DNA of 64,000 nucleotides from Ciona savignyi (Eukaryota > Chordata > Ascidiacea > Phlebobranchia > Cionidae). Each line of letters opens with the position of its first letter. The stretch's first letter is position 1. A program made the position numbers and the translations under genes. Under the pieces are notes generated by a model, which saw only the letters and a program-made list of their open reading frames with translations, was not told the origin of the DNA and made no database searches. Location of the stretch: NCBI GenBank assembly GCA_000149265.1, contig CH003110.1, positions 432,502 to 496,501 on the forward strand, written 5' to 3'. This document shows, in pieces, positions 33,259 through 45,628 of the stretch.

Positions 33259-36200
33259 TTAGACCAATAACATTAGGCCAGGTCCACCAATTAATCCCTG
33301 TTCGGTAACTTCAATTAACTGTTGCCACTTGTTCCATGCTGGGGTGAACATTGCAATGCGGCCTGGGCTTGAACTATTAAAATGCACTGTAATTAGAAAT
33401 GCTCTAACATGACTTAATGCTTACCTCCCGTATACTGCAATGTTTTTGTTTAGAAGGCAAGCGGAAGTTTCACCGAGTGGATACGGGATATCGGTGGTCA
33501 GCTTTGTCCAAACTCCAGTAGTTATATTCATCGACTCAGCAGATGATAGTGGGGTGTTACCGATGCCTAATCCGCCTGGGTGATGGCTTAGTTAAACATT
33601 GCACTTTTAAGCAAAATTAAAGCTTACCGAACGCCAATATTGTTTCATTCAAACAAACAGCTCCGCATAAAGCTCTGGCTTCGTTCATGTCGTTACCGGC
33701 TGTCCATTGATTGTTTGAAGCATTGTACAGTTCAACCACAACACAAGCTAATTTTCATAGGATAGAACAAAATATAACAAAATTATTTCAAGGATCTGCA
33801 TTAAATAATCCATCAACTAACTGTGTCGTGCACATAATCACATAAATATGTTATAATTTTACAAACTAACAACCATTTTACACATTGCATTGATTATGGG
33901 TCCCATTTGGAAAAATGGGACATGTTGTTTTTGTCCGTTTTTTTTTCTTTTGAAAAAATGGGACACATGTTGTTTTTGTCGGTTTTTTTATTTTATTTTT
34001 GTCAAAGGTTTGACTGGCATGGAATGTCGCCCCGACATCTACCAGAAGAAATAATGGAATCGTAATGAAACTTACATAGTAATAGTTAGTCCGGCCCGTT
34101 GGTCTAACGGTTAAGTGCGTCGCCTTTCAACCGAAAGGTTGCAGGTGCCAAACTGGTCGCTAGCTAGTCGGTTGTGTCCTTGGGCAAGGCACTTTACGGA
34201 CATTGCCTAAACCCAGCGGATTAATGGGTTCTACCAAATTAAAGGAACGTGTCTATCATATACAACACACTGCCCGACGATGGGCGCAAGGTGATCTGAC
34301 GATTGCCCGTGTGATAACCCCCTTGGTTTTCCCATTCACGGGGATAAAGATAAATATCCTATCCTATCCTCCTTACATAGTAATTTCTCATTTGCATTAC
34401 GTTTACTTAGGTTCGAGGTATTAGAGCATGGTTATGTGTTTCCATTTACAATGTCAACAGAGTTTAACCTAGAGAGTGTCAATTATGTGTTTAACCACCA
34501 CTATTTGTAAAACACATTTTCCACAATTTGTATTTTATACACCGAGTATCTAGTTTGTTTCTGCAAGCATAAACGCATGGGTCCCTGAAATAACAATCCT
34601 ATCATTTTATCCATGTTTATTACATTATATATTTATTGTCTGATATGTGAGGTCCATGTTATCCAACATTCCTGAAAGTTTTAACCGGACTGTCATATTT
34701 TTCTTTCTGCAAGCATAAACGTATGGGTCACATTGTTACCAAACCAAACTTGTGTAGGGTGTGTGTCGGTAAAATAAAAATAATTTTTCCCCACAAATGA
34801 TTTAAACTAAAGTCTCTTGTCATGTGCTGTAGCGAAATAAAACTAAATTCCAAAACAGCCCAATTTAGTTTTTAGGGTCTCGGAGAATTTCTCTGGGTTT
34901 AGTACATAAATGTTCGTTTTCCTATATCTGGGTCATGTTATCTAACAATTCTAAAAGTTTTAATACGATTTGACGACTCCTTGTTGAAGATGTCAGGACG
35001 ACATGGCACGCCTGTCACAATCATGATTCTGGAACAAATCTCAATTGTTAGGATATTTTGTATGTATTTTAATTTTTTCATTGGTACAGCGACGGCTACG
35101 GCACTAACCTTCAATAAACTGATTGGAGCAGCTGTTCTGGCGCTATGCTTAAAAGAAGCTAGTTTTTTTTTGAAAAAATATCGTTTTTGTATTTAGAGTC
35201 TTAGGAGAATAATTACCATATAATTTATTATACAAAATATTTGTTTCTGCATATATTAACCATGTTGTCTAACAAATGACAAAGTCGCAATGAGTTTCCA
35301 TAAGCCCCTTTGGTAGATGTTGTGACAACATGCTATGCCACAATCATAATGTAGAAACATATCTTCGTTTTTAAGGAAATTACCGTATACCAATTTTTTA
35401 TTTTATTTAATTTGCACAGAAATGGCTAAAGGTCAAACATTTCACAAAATCTGAATAAAATTGGAGCAGTCGTTCAAGCGCTCTTCCCAAAAAAGCTATT
35501 TTTTTATATAAAAAAAATACTATTTGGGTTTTAACGTCACTGGGGAATTCCCCTTAATTTATCACATGGAAATTTGGTTTCTGCATATTTTTTCATTACA
35601 ATTTAACTATTCTTGTTGGTAGATGTCAGGGTGACATAAAAAGCCTGCCAGACAAAAAAAAGAATAGAAAAAAACAATATGTGTCCCATTTTTCCTAATG
35701 GCACCCATACATAAATATGCTGCTTTATCTATGTGAATGCGGTTTTAAGCATTAAAACATTAAACGCTACATTTTAAGTTCACCATTTTACCACCAAATT
35801 TTATAATTGTTTTAACTTCTGAATACCTGAAAGTTTTAAATCAACTAGACAACCTTTTTCAGCCTAAAATACAATTAAAACTAACAGATTAGCAAAATAC
35901 ACTAAAATAAATTAATGCGAATTCTAATATTTAAATGTACCAAAAAAAACGTAGAAGACAGTCTAAAAATTGAAATCTTAAATATACCAAACCTTCTGTC
36001 CTATTTTCACCTTGTCCAGCCACTTGCCGATATCCACCCAGTAGATAAGATGTATCTAGATACAATAAAGTCTCATTGTTGATTAGGATAGCTTACTAAA
36101 CTTTACCTTCAACCACGACAGCTGTTGCGCTTGTTCGAAAAATGCTTGTGCGGTTCTGACCAACACTTGTCCAACTGTTAGTGAGTGTATTGTACATGTA

Positions 36201-39200
36201 TGTGCAGATTAGAAATTGATGGGAGCTCCCACCGACCACATATGGCCTTCTTTGTATGTTTCTTTGGAAGTTCTTATTTAATAAAACCAAATCCTGGTTA
36301 AGGCCAAACACAAAGATCTCCCCTGTGGTAAGCATATTAAATAATAAACAAAAAATAAATCTAACAACTAGACCTACCCTGTATACAAGTAGCGAAACAA
36401 CTGTACAATAATTGTGGCATTGGTTGAAGTATATGCCAATTTGCTCCATCAAAACATTGCAGTGATTGCACACTAGTGCTTGAACGATCTCGTAAACCAC
36501 CAAATCCAAGTGTTTGTGGGATGTTTGGTTTCTCAAAACAATAAACTTTTCCTTCGTGCATCACAGCAGTCGCCTGGGATTGGTTGACACCTCCTACCTG
36601 CCAATCATTAAATTGTCATTGTCCCATAGAAACAGTAGCCACTTTGCATGTGTAACATTTAAAGCAAATAAAAAAATATAAATTACAATGGCTTTCTTTG
36701 CTTTAATGATTACATCGTTTTCCTCGGAACTAAATCTGATTTACAGCGCAATACGCATTTCAATTGCTAAACCGACAATGACTATCTGACTTTCTCCACC
36801 TTTTACCATTAAAGGGTAAGGTTAATGAAATATATATATGTACATACATATATATATATCTTCCAATATATTACCTCCAGCTGTGTATACGTGTTTTCTT
36901 TTAAGTTCAAACTAACAACATTCTTCCCATCAAGCGGCACAAACATGATCTCTGCAAGAAAAATTAAAAATATAATTCACAATGTTGAATACTGATAGCG
37001 AATTTGTGACAGTGTTTTCTTACTGACCGTATACAATTAAAAGAAAGGCACATTTAACATTAGTTTAGGCCTTTTGTGTTGTTTAATAATAATTTTTAGT
37101 TTTTTTTTAACTTTTTTGTGTTCACGATGAAAACAACTGGACCTTCTATCAAAATTAGCAACAGAAAAGCATGGCAATATCAAATTATTTTTTAGTTTAG
37201 GTATGTGTATAGCCAGACCTTACTGCCAAATTTTAACTGTAAGCTAATGTTTTTGAATATTTATGATTTTCATGAGCATAAAATAATGAATGTCAGTATA
37301 AACCAATAAGAGTTGTTTCTCGTAAAATTTCTTGTTTAAAATTACGCCGGTAATTCAAAATCTTACAATTTAAGTACGCCTTAAATTAGGTATTAATTTG
37401 TAATGGTTAAAAATATACAAATGTGTTGTCCGATTTGTTTAGTCGCTCCAGAAATTACCGATTTATAAAACTTCTGGTGATTTTTTGGGATTCCAAGACT
37501 ATATATCTCGATGGTCTTTTTTGAAACTAATATAAATGGGGAACCCAATTGGAAAATACTAAACACTTACGGTTCTGTAATTTAAACCGTCGCTTCTCCT
37601 TTTCGTACATGTCGGGTTTGACGTGGAAATAAAAAGCATCTTCAACCAAATCCCTGCAATCCAGTGAAGCTCGAACTAAGCTCTGTTGAGGAAGGTGTTA
37701 TGTAAAGTTGAAGTGTGAAATTAACAACAATTCATTATTCCAATAGTAAGTGAGTGTCACAATACTTTATCATCACAAAGGATATTATGTTGGTTAACAG
37801 TAAACCCACAGACGAGACACACGCTTGTTAATTTTAATCCTTAATAACACCAATTTGTCTGATTAGTACTAATGCAAATAGATTATGATAGTATAATAGT
37901 TTTATAATAGACCATCATTTACCGGTGTTAGTTAAAATGTTTAATATAGCTTACTACTGGTTGTTAGTTTTTTTATATCATATTGTTAAACAAAAATGAA
38001 ATAAAATATAGAGATTTATTTCTTAACATGTATAAAGCTTATAGTCTGCTACATATGTTCTTCTATTTTTAATCACGTAATTTTGGCTACTTTACGACCT
38101 CTTTCCTGATGATCTTTGACAGATAATCTACTGCAACAAGTTGTAAACGAAGATGTTGAAACAATGTTGGAAAATGTTCCTTCCTTGCATCAAGGTCATG
38201 TTTCACCCACCGAATCAGGGCTTCGTAGAGAACCTCCTCTGACGAAACCTGCAGCAAATATGTATATTAATATTTTTAACGGGGTACTGTATATTATTGT
38301 ATTTTTAACGGTGTAATGTATATTATAATATTTTTAACGATGTAATGTATATTATTGTAAGTTTTAACGGTGTAATGCATATTATTATATTTTTAACGGT
38401 GTAATGTATAGGTAAAGGTTTGAGAAAGCAGCAAAGCCAAGCGAGGCTCTACCAAAATGCTCTCTAATAACATGAAATCATATTCAGTTTATATACCACA
38501 CATAACAGGAAACACATGTTTGTACACGAGGTTGGACGGCGTTAAACAGAACTCGCGGGAAAACAATTCATCGACTGGACTGTAGAAAACAGGAAATTAA
38601 TCGTAACTTCCCATGCACAAAATATGGACACATGGTATGGCCACCTAATTGTTAAAATATATAGAAATACAAATATAAACGTGTGGGATTCCACAATTAT
38701 TGTATTTTTAACGGTGTAATGTATATTATTATAATTTTAACGGTGTAATGTATATTATTATAATTTTAACGGTGTAATGTATATTATTATAATTTTAACG
38801 GTGTAATGTATATTATAATATTTTTAACGGTGTAATGTATATTATTATAATTTTAACGGTGTAATGTATATTATTATAATTTTAACGGTGTAATGTATAT
38901 TATTATAATTTTAACGGTGTAGTGTATATTATAATATTTTTAACAGTATAATGTATATTATTGTATTTTTAACGGTGTAATGCATATTATTGTATTTTTA
39001 ACGGTGTAATGTATATTTTTACCGGTGAAATTATGGGTCCCATTTAAAAAACTGGGACACATTGTTTTTGTCCGTTTTTTTTTGATCTAATTTTGATTAA
39101 ATGCGGTGAAATGTTAGACCATTAGACACTCTGTGCCAATTAAAAGAAAAGATATATTCCTGAATTATGTTTGTGACAGGCATGCCATATTGCACTGACA

Positions 39201-41752
39201 TCTCCAAAAAGGAGTCGATAAATCAGATTAAAACTTTAAGAATTGTTACATAACATGACCCACACATGTAAAATCAGAAACTTGTCTAGTGGTTAAACAT
39301 GTGGTTGACACTCTCTAAGTCTAGTGTATTTTATTGTATTTTTAACGGTGTAATGTATATTATTATATTTTTAACGGGGTACTGTATATTATTATATTTT
39401 TACGGGTTTTGAAATCACGTAGGGCATTTTGCCATGACTCTTTTTGTATATTATTTTATATATTCTTTGTATGGAATAGGTATATATCGGGCACGTTAAC
39501 TATTCGGCCATACGACCGTGCATACCAGTTAAGTTTCGATATCATCAGTTATTTTCTTATTGCTAAAACAAGTTTATGCTATATAGGTATATTCATCAGC
39601 CGCATTGACCAATCGGCCATACAATATTATTATGTACTGGCGCGTTAAACCATTTGGAAACAATATTTTAGCTTGTCACCATATTTGTGTTTTAAACAAA
39701 GCTACTGGTTTATTCTATATTATTATATTTAAAGAGATAATCACCGATATATCATCAGAGGAAAGAAGAGAACCCAATTCATCAGCTTTAATGTCATAAA
39801 ACTTTGTTTGGATTGAGATTTCATCGAAGTTTTCCAATAGACATTGGTTGCAGTTCACCACTAATTCCTCAAGAGAATATAACTTCCCAAGTTGTCGGAA
39901 ATGCAGACAATTCGAAGGGCTGATTTCCTCCGAAAGGTATTCGATAGTTAGTCCAATCAAGTCTAAATAAAAAAACATGAAAAATTTATGGCATATTTAT
40001 TGAAGATTTAATAAAACTGTTCAACTGCCTATTTAAAACATCCGTGGTTAACGGACTAACTAAAGAATAATGTATGCTAGTTTAGTTATTTTTTTGTTGT
40101 AGGCAAGTCTAAGAAAAAAGTATAGTCAAAATTGTACTTTTGATATTAAGACGTTTTGGAATGTAACTCAATTCCATTATTAATTTTAGCGTAATGCATA
40201 AAGTTGTAGGATAATCTTTTTATACATATATTTAGATGGTAACGATAACCGTAACTGTTAGCAAGACAGATTTTTAAAAAAGTGTAATGTAATATTAAAA
40301 ATCTGTCCTGTCAACAGTGACGGCTATCGTTTATCATTGCATTTGTTGGTTGTTATCTAAATTTATGATACAATCAGATACAAAGCATAGCCGTTTTAGT
40401 CGCAATCATTTCTATATTAGAAAGGAATGTATTACCTTGTATTTGCATTAATGAAGCAGCGTGTAGCACTTCTTCCACATTATCAATGGATATGTAAACA
40501 TGGTTGGTGTAAATAAAATCAATGACATCTTGCATCGCTTGCTTGCTTACACTCTTAATCTCAATCACCGCTTTGAACTCCTCAGACATCTAAACATATT
40601 TCAAGGGAAGACTTTAACTTACACTTACAGTAATAATTATTTGGGATCTTTTTGTTTGAAACCCGAAATGTTTCGCCAAAGATATATTGCGCTAATGTGT
40701 ATCGCCAAATTCAACTCTCAAAATAACTAGTTTTTAAATCGTCTGATCCATTAGCTTGGTGGATTATAGGGAATCGCCTTTCAATGTCCGGCCCGTTGGT
40801 CTAACGGTTAAGTGCGTCGCCTTTCAATCCAAAGGTTGCAGGTGCGAACTGGTCGCTAGCTATTAGGTTGTGTCCTTGGGCAAGGCACTTTACGGACATT
40901 GCCTGAACCCAGCGGGTTAATGGGTTCTACCAAATTAAAGGAACGTGTCTATCATATACAACACACTGCAATAGCTCCGGTAACCCGACGATGGGCGCGA
41001 GGTGATCTGATGATTGCCCGTGTGTTAACCCCCTTGGTTTTCCCATTCACGGGGATAAAGATGAATTTCCCATCCTATCCTAACCAGTGGAAAAGTTGTT
41101 AGTTAGCAGTGGGTGCGAGCTGGTCGGTTGTGTTCTTGGCACTTAACAGACTTTACCTGCAACTTGCGGAATAATGGGTTGTACTGAGGTGGAACGTTTG
41201 AATCATAAACAACACACTGCCATAGTTTCGGTATTCCGTCGGTGGGCGCAAGGTGATCTGACAATTTCCCATTCGTCTGACTTTATGACATTCACGGGGA
41301 TAAACGTACTTATCCTAATCTAAATAATTACGAAAAAAGTTAGGTAATTTGAGATTTATTTGGGTAGCTGTACCATTCCGCTGGGAACGGTAGCGCCTAT
41401 CCTTTTGCAAGCATTTACAAGTTTCTCAAAATTATGTCTTCGCAAAAACCAAATGTATCTGCGGTGATATAAACCTAAACTACTTGTTGTAAAGTAAGTT
41501 AAATGTAATCATATCTACCCGACTGTGAAACATGGTATCGAAATACACACTACTAGCAGCCAGAATACTTCGATGTGCATTAAACTGTTTATCTTCTGCC
41601 ATCAGTGTGACGTCACAATACTTGGCATTCGTGCGTCGCTGCCTGTAAATAAAAAAATCAAATCATCAATTAAAACTAAACAAGTTCAATAACCTGTTTA
41701 AAGCTGCCATAATCTCTTCATTGTGGCTTTCTGCACTTATTTCTTTCGTCAT
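33259..41752 (-). CDS. BTB-BACK-kelch protein, paralogue B
   Basis: Thirteen exons matching paralogue A one to one: 41752-41694, 41642-41519, 40589-40436, 39962-39745, 38248-38096, 37682-37571, 36951-36875, 36597-36378, 36322-36107, 36055-35993, 33747-33628, 33575-33425, 33373-33259. 1,782 bases, 593 residues, no stop or frameshift. Only two exons differ in length from A (220 versus 211 and 216 versus 204 bases), both multiples of three. BTB, BACK and kelch regions are as in A; the kelch part has diverged most (for example ICTYMYNTLTNSWTSVGQN versus ICTYMYNILNNSWKCVGQN). Donor of the exon at 39745 is GTGATT, weaker than in A. The intron 35992-33748 holds a SINE and a long dispersed repeat; the intron 39744-38249 holds a minisatellite. 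Role by family: probable CUL3 adaptor. Confidence 0.88.
33892..34060. repeat. Dispersed repeat, end fragment
   Basis: Begins TATGGGTCCCATTTGG with the mirrored AAAAATGGGACA; same end as at 39035 and 43922. Confidence 0.6.
34090..34370 (+). repeat. SINE copy in kelch B intron
   Basis: Nearly intact but lacking about 20 bp around the AGCTCCGGTAACC block. It is inserted between two parts of dispersed-repeat sequence. Confidence 0.8.
34464..35710. repeat. Dispersed repeat, long copy in kelch B intron
   Basis: Runs from CTAGAGAGTGTCAATTATG to TATGTGTCCCATTTTTCC, the reverse orientation of 43922-45628. Contains several related internal units with the CTCCTTGTTGAAGATGTCAGG and CCTGTCACAATCATGATT blocks. 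Confidence 0.65.
38264..39404. repeat. Minisatellite (about 28-30 bp unit) broken by two insertions
   Basis: Units of TTTTTAACGGTGTAATGTA plus TATTATTA form blocks at 38264-38408, 38697-39030 and 39321-39404. The gaps 38409-38696 and 39031-39320 are unrelated inserts; the second is a short copy of the dispersed repeat. Lies within a kelch B intron. Confidence 0.8.
39035..39316. repeat. Dispersed repeat, short complete-looking copy
   Basis: Begins TTATGGGTCCCATTT and ends GTGGTTGACACTCTCTAA, so it shows both family ends in only about 280 bp. Confidence 0.6.
40243..40328. repeat. Palindromic element in kelch B intron 3
   Basis: GATAACCGTAACTGTTAGCA pairs with the segment ending GTGACGGCTATCG; extended arms include GACAGATTTTTA and TAAAAATCTGTC. 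Equivalent to 26648-26735. Confidence 0.65.
40785..41082 (+). repeat. SINE copy in kelch B intron 2
   Basis: Near full length and close to consensus; head GTCCGGCCCGTTGGTCTAAC. Confidence 0.85.
41095..41320 (+). repeat. SINE copy, degenerate
   Basis: Directly follows the previous copy; core, ACACACTGCCATAG and GGGGATAAACG tail are recognisable. Confidence 0.55.
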
Positions 41753-43300
41753 GTTTAAGTCAGATAGAGTACATGAAATCTTACTATTCTGAAAATACAA
41801 ACGCGTTGTACAAAAAATTATCCTTCCAAATTCTAGTTGGCTTAAAGTAGAGCTGGAAGCTTTTGACTACAGTCTAAATGGTTGATAGCAAGGTGGTTAT
41901 GGATTTCAAAAAACAATATATAATTCCTAATGAACTAGTACAAGTAGTAAAATATTTGGTGTATTAAAATAATAATCATAAGCACCAATTCGTAAATAAA
42001 ACGCAACTGCCGAAACAGCGTTACCCAATAAACGTGATCATAAAATGCTTTACATCCTTCACAAGCTATAGCACCGGAGTCATGTGATAGTAAAACTGTT
42101 TAAAGAACAAACAAAGCAGTGTTTACATAGCCAAGCGTCCAAACAAAACCATACACAATTCTGCATGGGAAAAATGATTGATTATGTATGTTTGTGAAAT
42201 CGTTGCCAACATCATAACTTTTACTAAAATGTTAAATTGACGTGTATTTTAGTGTGTGGTATTAATAAATGTTTTGCAAAATTATTTACAGACTAGTTGA
42301 ATAATAATGCTTTAATATATTTCTTTATAATAAAATCTGTTAATGTACAACTAATGTTCTTTTTCTGGACACATTACACTGCCTTTGTCTTCCATTTTAA
42401 AGTGAACGTCCTGATGCCATATTAATGTTTATTGTCAAGGATGCCATTTAGTTATAAAGAGTAACAACAGGGAATAGAAAATGTAAACAAATGTTTTCGC
42501 CACTTGTTTTTTCTCTGCAAGTTCATTGCTACACAACTGAATCTGAAGCACAATCACTTAATACTATCCCGCATATATTTAAGTAACTCGCTTCTATGCG
42601 AATACAGACAAACGGCTTATATTTATCAAGCAAAAATATAAAAATAACGTCCCTGTAATGGTTTTATTGCGCAAATATGTGTCGCTGCATCGGGATTTTT
42701 TGCATTAAGCCAGAATCAAACTTTGAGGTATGACGTAATTGAAGAATGTGCGGTTGGTCAGCTGATTATAAAGTGTTCGTCACAAGTTACCTCAGGCATG
42801 GTCATGTGCGACGACGTAAGACGGGTGTGGTCGAGTGCTTGGTCTGACTGGACATGAGTGAGGCTTTACTATATAAATCAAAAGTGGATGAAAAATTACA
42901 CAAAATTAACAACCTTATAAAAGCACGGACTGGGTTGTAACTTTGTTGACGCTCTCTAGTTTTTATAACTTATACCTCAAAAGCCAATCCCCCCCCCTAA
43001 CTAATGTGAGTAATAGTAGCCGTTGTTTGCCAACATTTTGAATTTGTCAAAGTCAAAATTATTTAAATAAAATGAAATTTCTATAAATAATATAACATAT
43101 CAAACAAAGCTAGAACGTAAGCATTATAAAAAATGTGCCAGCAATAGCTATCCGACTTCTTTGCCAACTTTACTATAAATTTGTGCATGTATTTTTGTTG
43201 TTGTGTATTTGTTTGCACAAACATGTAGTTGTATACTTGCAATTGACTTGTTTGGCGAAACTTTAAAAAGCGGACAAATTATTGACAAAGATCATTGACA
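41753..43300. other. Upstream region of kelch B; no gene seen
   Basis: Matches the upstream region of kelch A to about 43165. GGTTGTAACTTTGTTGACGCTCTCTAG near 42935 is a relic of the dispersed-repeat end. Confidence 0.5.
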
Positions 43301-43304
43301 AAAG

Positions 43305-43883
43305 ATGATTTCTTTCACTTCTCCAGCAATAATGTTGTGGTCTGACGAAACGATGAAAATTTTCTACGATCACAGTCAAACTGATATAGTATATATCGAT
43401 GCTACCGCTAGCATAATTACTTCAGAGAAGGGTAAACGTCCGTACTATGCCTACAAAATAGTTGTCCGCCACTTAATAAAAAGAAAATGTCCATTGGCTG
43501 TTGCAACTTACGTTGCAGAGCAACATAACATAGCTTCAATATGTAATTTTATGAACATATTTTGTTCAGCAGAAAATCGTGTTGTTGGTAAATCTCTAGC
43601 AAAACTTATTATTTGTGATGGTAGAATGGCTTTAATTGGGTCAATCCTTCGCTGTTATATAGATGACTCACTTGAAGCTTATTTAACACGGTATTTTTCT
43701 TTGGTGACAGGTAAAGCAACGGATATTACATTTTCTAAACAAAACTTACTTTTGTGTGGGTCCCACACGATGAAAAATATAAATCAACTTAGTGGGTTGG
43801 TAAGATTTCGGCGTCAAGAGACCATGTATATACCTAGTATATTTATGTGTGCCGATACTATTATAATGAATTGGTTGATGTAA
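43305..43883 (+). CDS. Transposase-like ORF fragment (MULE-like, tentative)
   Basis: A single open frame of 192 codons starting ATG. VYIDATASIITSEKGKRPYY resembles the first catalytic Asp block of MULE-type transposases, and KLIICDGRMALIGSILRCYI resembles the second (the ITD.x.A block). A later LCGSHTMKNI resembles the Cys-His segment found after the core in such proteins. There is no third acidic block or DNA-binding domain, so it is at most a part of a transposase, either a remnant or one exon. The ORF is intact, unlike most old transposon remains. The family call is from memory of motif style and is not certain. Confidence 0.5.
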   Translation: MISFTSPAIMLWSDETMKIFYDHSQTDIVYIDATASIITSEKGKRPYYAYKIVVRHLIKRKCPLAVATYVAEQHNIASICNFMNIFCSAENRVVGKSLAKLIICDGRMALIGSILRCYIDDSLEAYLTRYFSLVTGKATDITFSKQNLLLCGSHTMKNINQLSGLVRFRRQETMYIPSIFMCADTIIMNWLM

Positions 43884-43921
43884 TGCTTTGGGGTTATTTT
43901 TGTTTTGGTTTTGTTTGTTAT

Positions 43922-45628
43922 TATGGGTCCCATTTGAAAAATTGGGACACATATTGTTTTTGTCCGTTTTTTTCGTCAAACGCTTGAGGCATGGCATGTC
44001 GCCGCGACATCTACCAGAAGGGCTAATGGAATTGCAATGAGACTTTGCCATTGCCATTTGTTAGACAACATGATTTAAAGGAGCAGAAACCAAAATTTTA
44101 GGAGAGAGAGATAAACCCAGAGGATTCCCCTGGGACTTTAAAAACCAAAACGGTAATTGTTTAAAAAAATTTATCCTTTTGGGCATAGCGCTTAAACGGC
44201 AGCTCCAAATTTGAATCAGATTTGCAGAAATGTAAGTGCATTAGTAAGTGATTTACCACCTAAAAGAAATAAAAAAATTACTTAGGAAAATACCCTAAAA
44301 ACTAAGATTTTGTTCTCAAATCATGATTGTGAAAAGCATGCCATGTCGCCCCGACATCTATTAAAAGAAGTAATAAAATCGCAATAAAATTTTGACATTT
44401 GTAAGACAACATGGTTGAGATATACAGAAACCAAATTTTGGGTAATGTAAGTGCATTAGTCTCTGATTTTACATTTAGAAGAAATAATAAAAGTACTTAG
44501 GGAAATACCCCAAAAAATAAGATATGTTCTCAAATCATGATTGTGACAAGCATGCCATATCGCCTCGACATCTACCAAAAGGAGTAATGAAATTGCAATG
44601 AAAAATTAACATTTGTAAGACAACATGGTCTAGATATGCAGAAACCAAAAAAATTGGGTAATGAAATTAGGGGAATTCCCCTGAGACGTAAAAAAACCAA
44701 AACGTTTTTTCTAATAAATTAGCTTTTGGGGGCATAGTACTACAGCTGCTCTTTTCAAGTCGACAAATCAGATAAAAATTTAAAAATTGTTACACAACAT
44801 GACTTACTTATGTAAAAACAGAAACTTATCTACTAAACCCCGGGCAATTTCCTGAAACCATGAAAAACTAAATCGGGCTGTTTTGGGAATTTAGCTTTTG
44901 TAACATCCTGACAAGGTACTGGCTCCAAACACCTGTCTTAGTAAGAGGTTGCAGTATGCTTAGACGGCGTCTTTTATTCAGAGTTTAATATCGCGAATAT
45001 CGCGTCATTGCCCAAAACTTGTGAATTTATTTGAATTTGAATGATGGCGGAAAAAAAAAGTCTTGAAATGACGGTTTTCTAAGGAAAAATATTTACCAAA
45101 ATGTGACTAAACAGGAGCCAAAGCTCGTCATACACATCTTAACAATAACCAATAATTCCAAACATACAAAAACTACCAAAAGACCGATTGCCTCAAGATA
45201 ATGATCAAGATAAGATAATGATTAGGCGGTAAAAAACGAGCGTTTTATAGTTCGGTGAAATTGATGAAAAAGGGGAATACAATAGCAATCTTATTCCCTC
45301 GTGAAATCGATATAATATAAACAATAATGGCGACGATAAATCTTACAACTTTATATTAGTACAGCGCTTGGAAAGAAGCTGTAATTGAAAACATTTGTGG
45401 TTAAATGTTCGTAAATTTAAGACGTTTATTCTTTATTTAATTAAACATGAAAAATAAGTTTGGTTGGTTAACTAAGGAACCCATGCGTTTATGCTTGCGG
45501 AAACAAACTACATACTCGGTGTATAAAATACAAATTATGGTTAGGGACCCTGTAGAATGAATATAGAGCATACAACATGTGTTTTACAAATAGTGGTGGT
45601 TAAACACATGATTGACACACTCTAGTAA
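43922..45628. repeat. Dispersed repeat, longest copy with internal tandem units
   Basis: Begins TATGGGTCCCATTTGAAAAA with the mirrored TTGGGACAC and ends GTTAAACACATGATTGACAC-ACTCTAG. Between about 43980 and 44890 a unit carrying CATGCCATGTCGCCCCGACA, GCAATGAAA, GACAACATG and GGGGAATTCCCC-like blocks recurs at least three times. Confidence 0.65.

Noticed and set aside
38264-39404. CRISPR-like direct repeats
   Set aside because: Contiguous minisatellite units without unique spacers, in an intron of a eukaryotic gene.
40785-40860. tRNA-like sequence at SINE heads
   Set aside because: A- and B-box-like motifs are present but there is no complete cloverleaf, and each is the head of a SINE copy.
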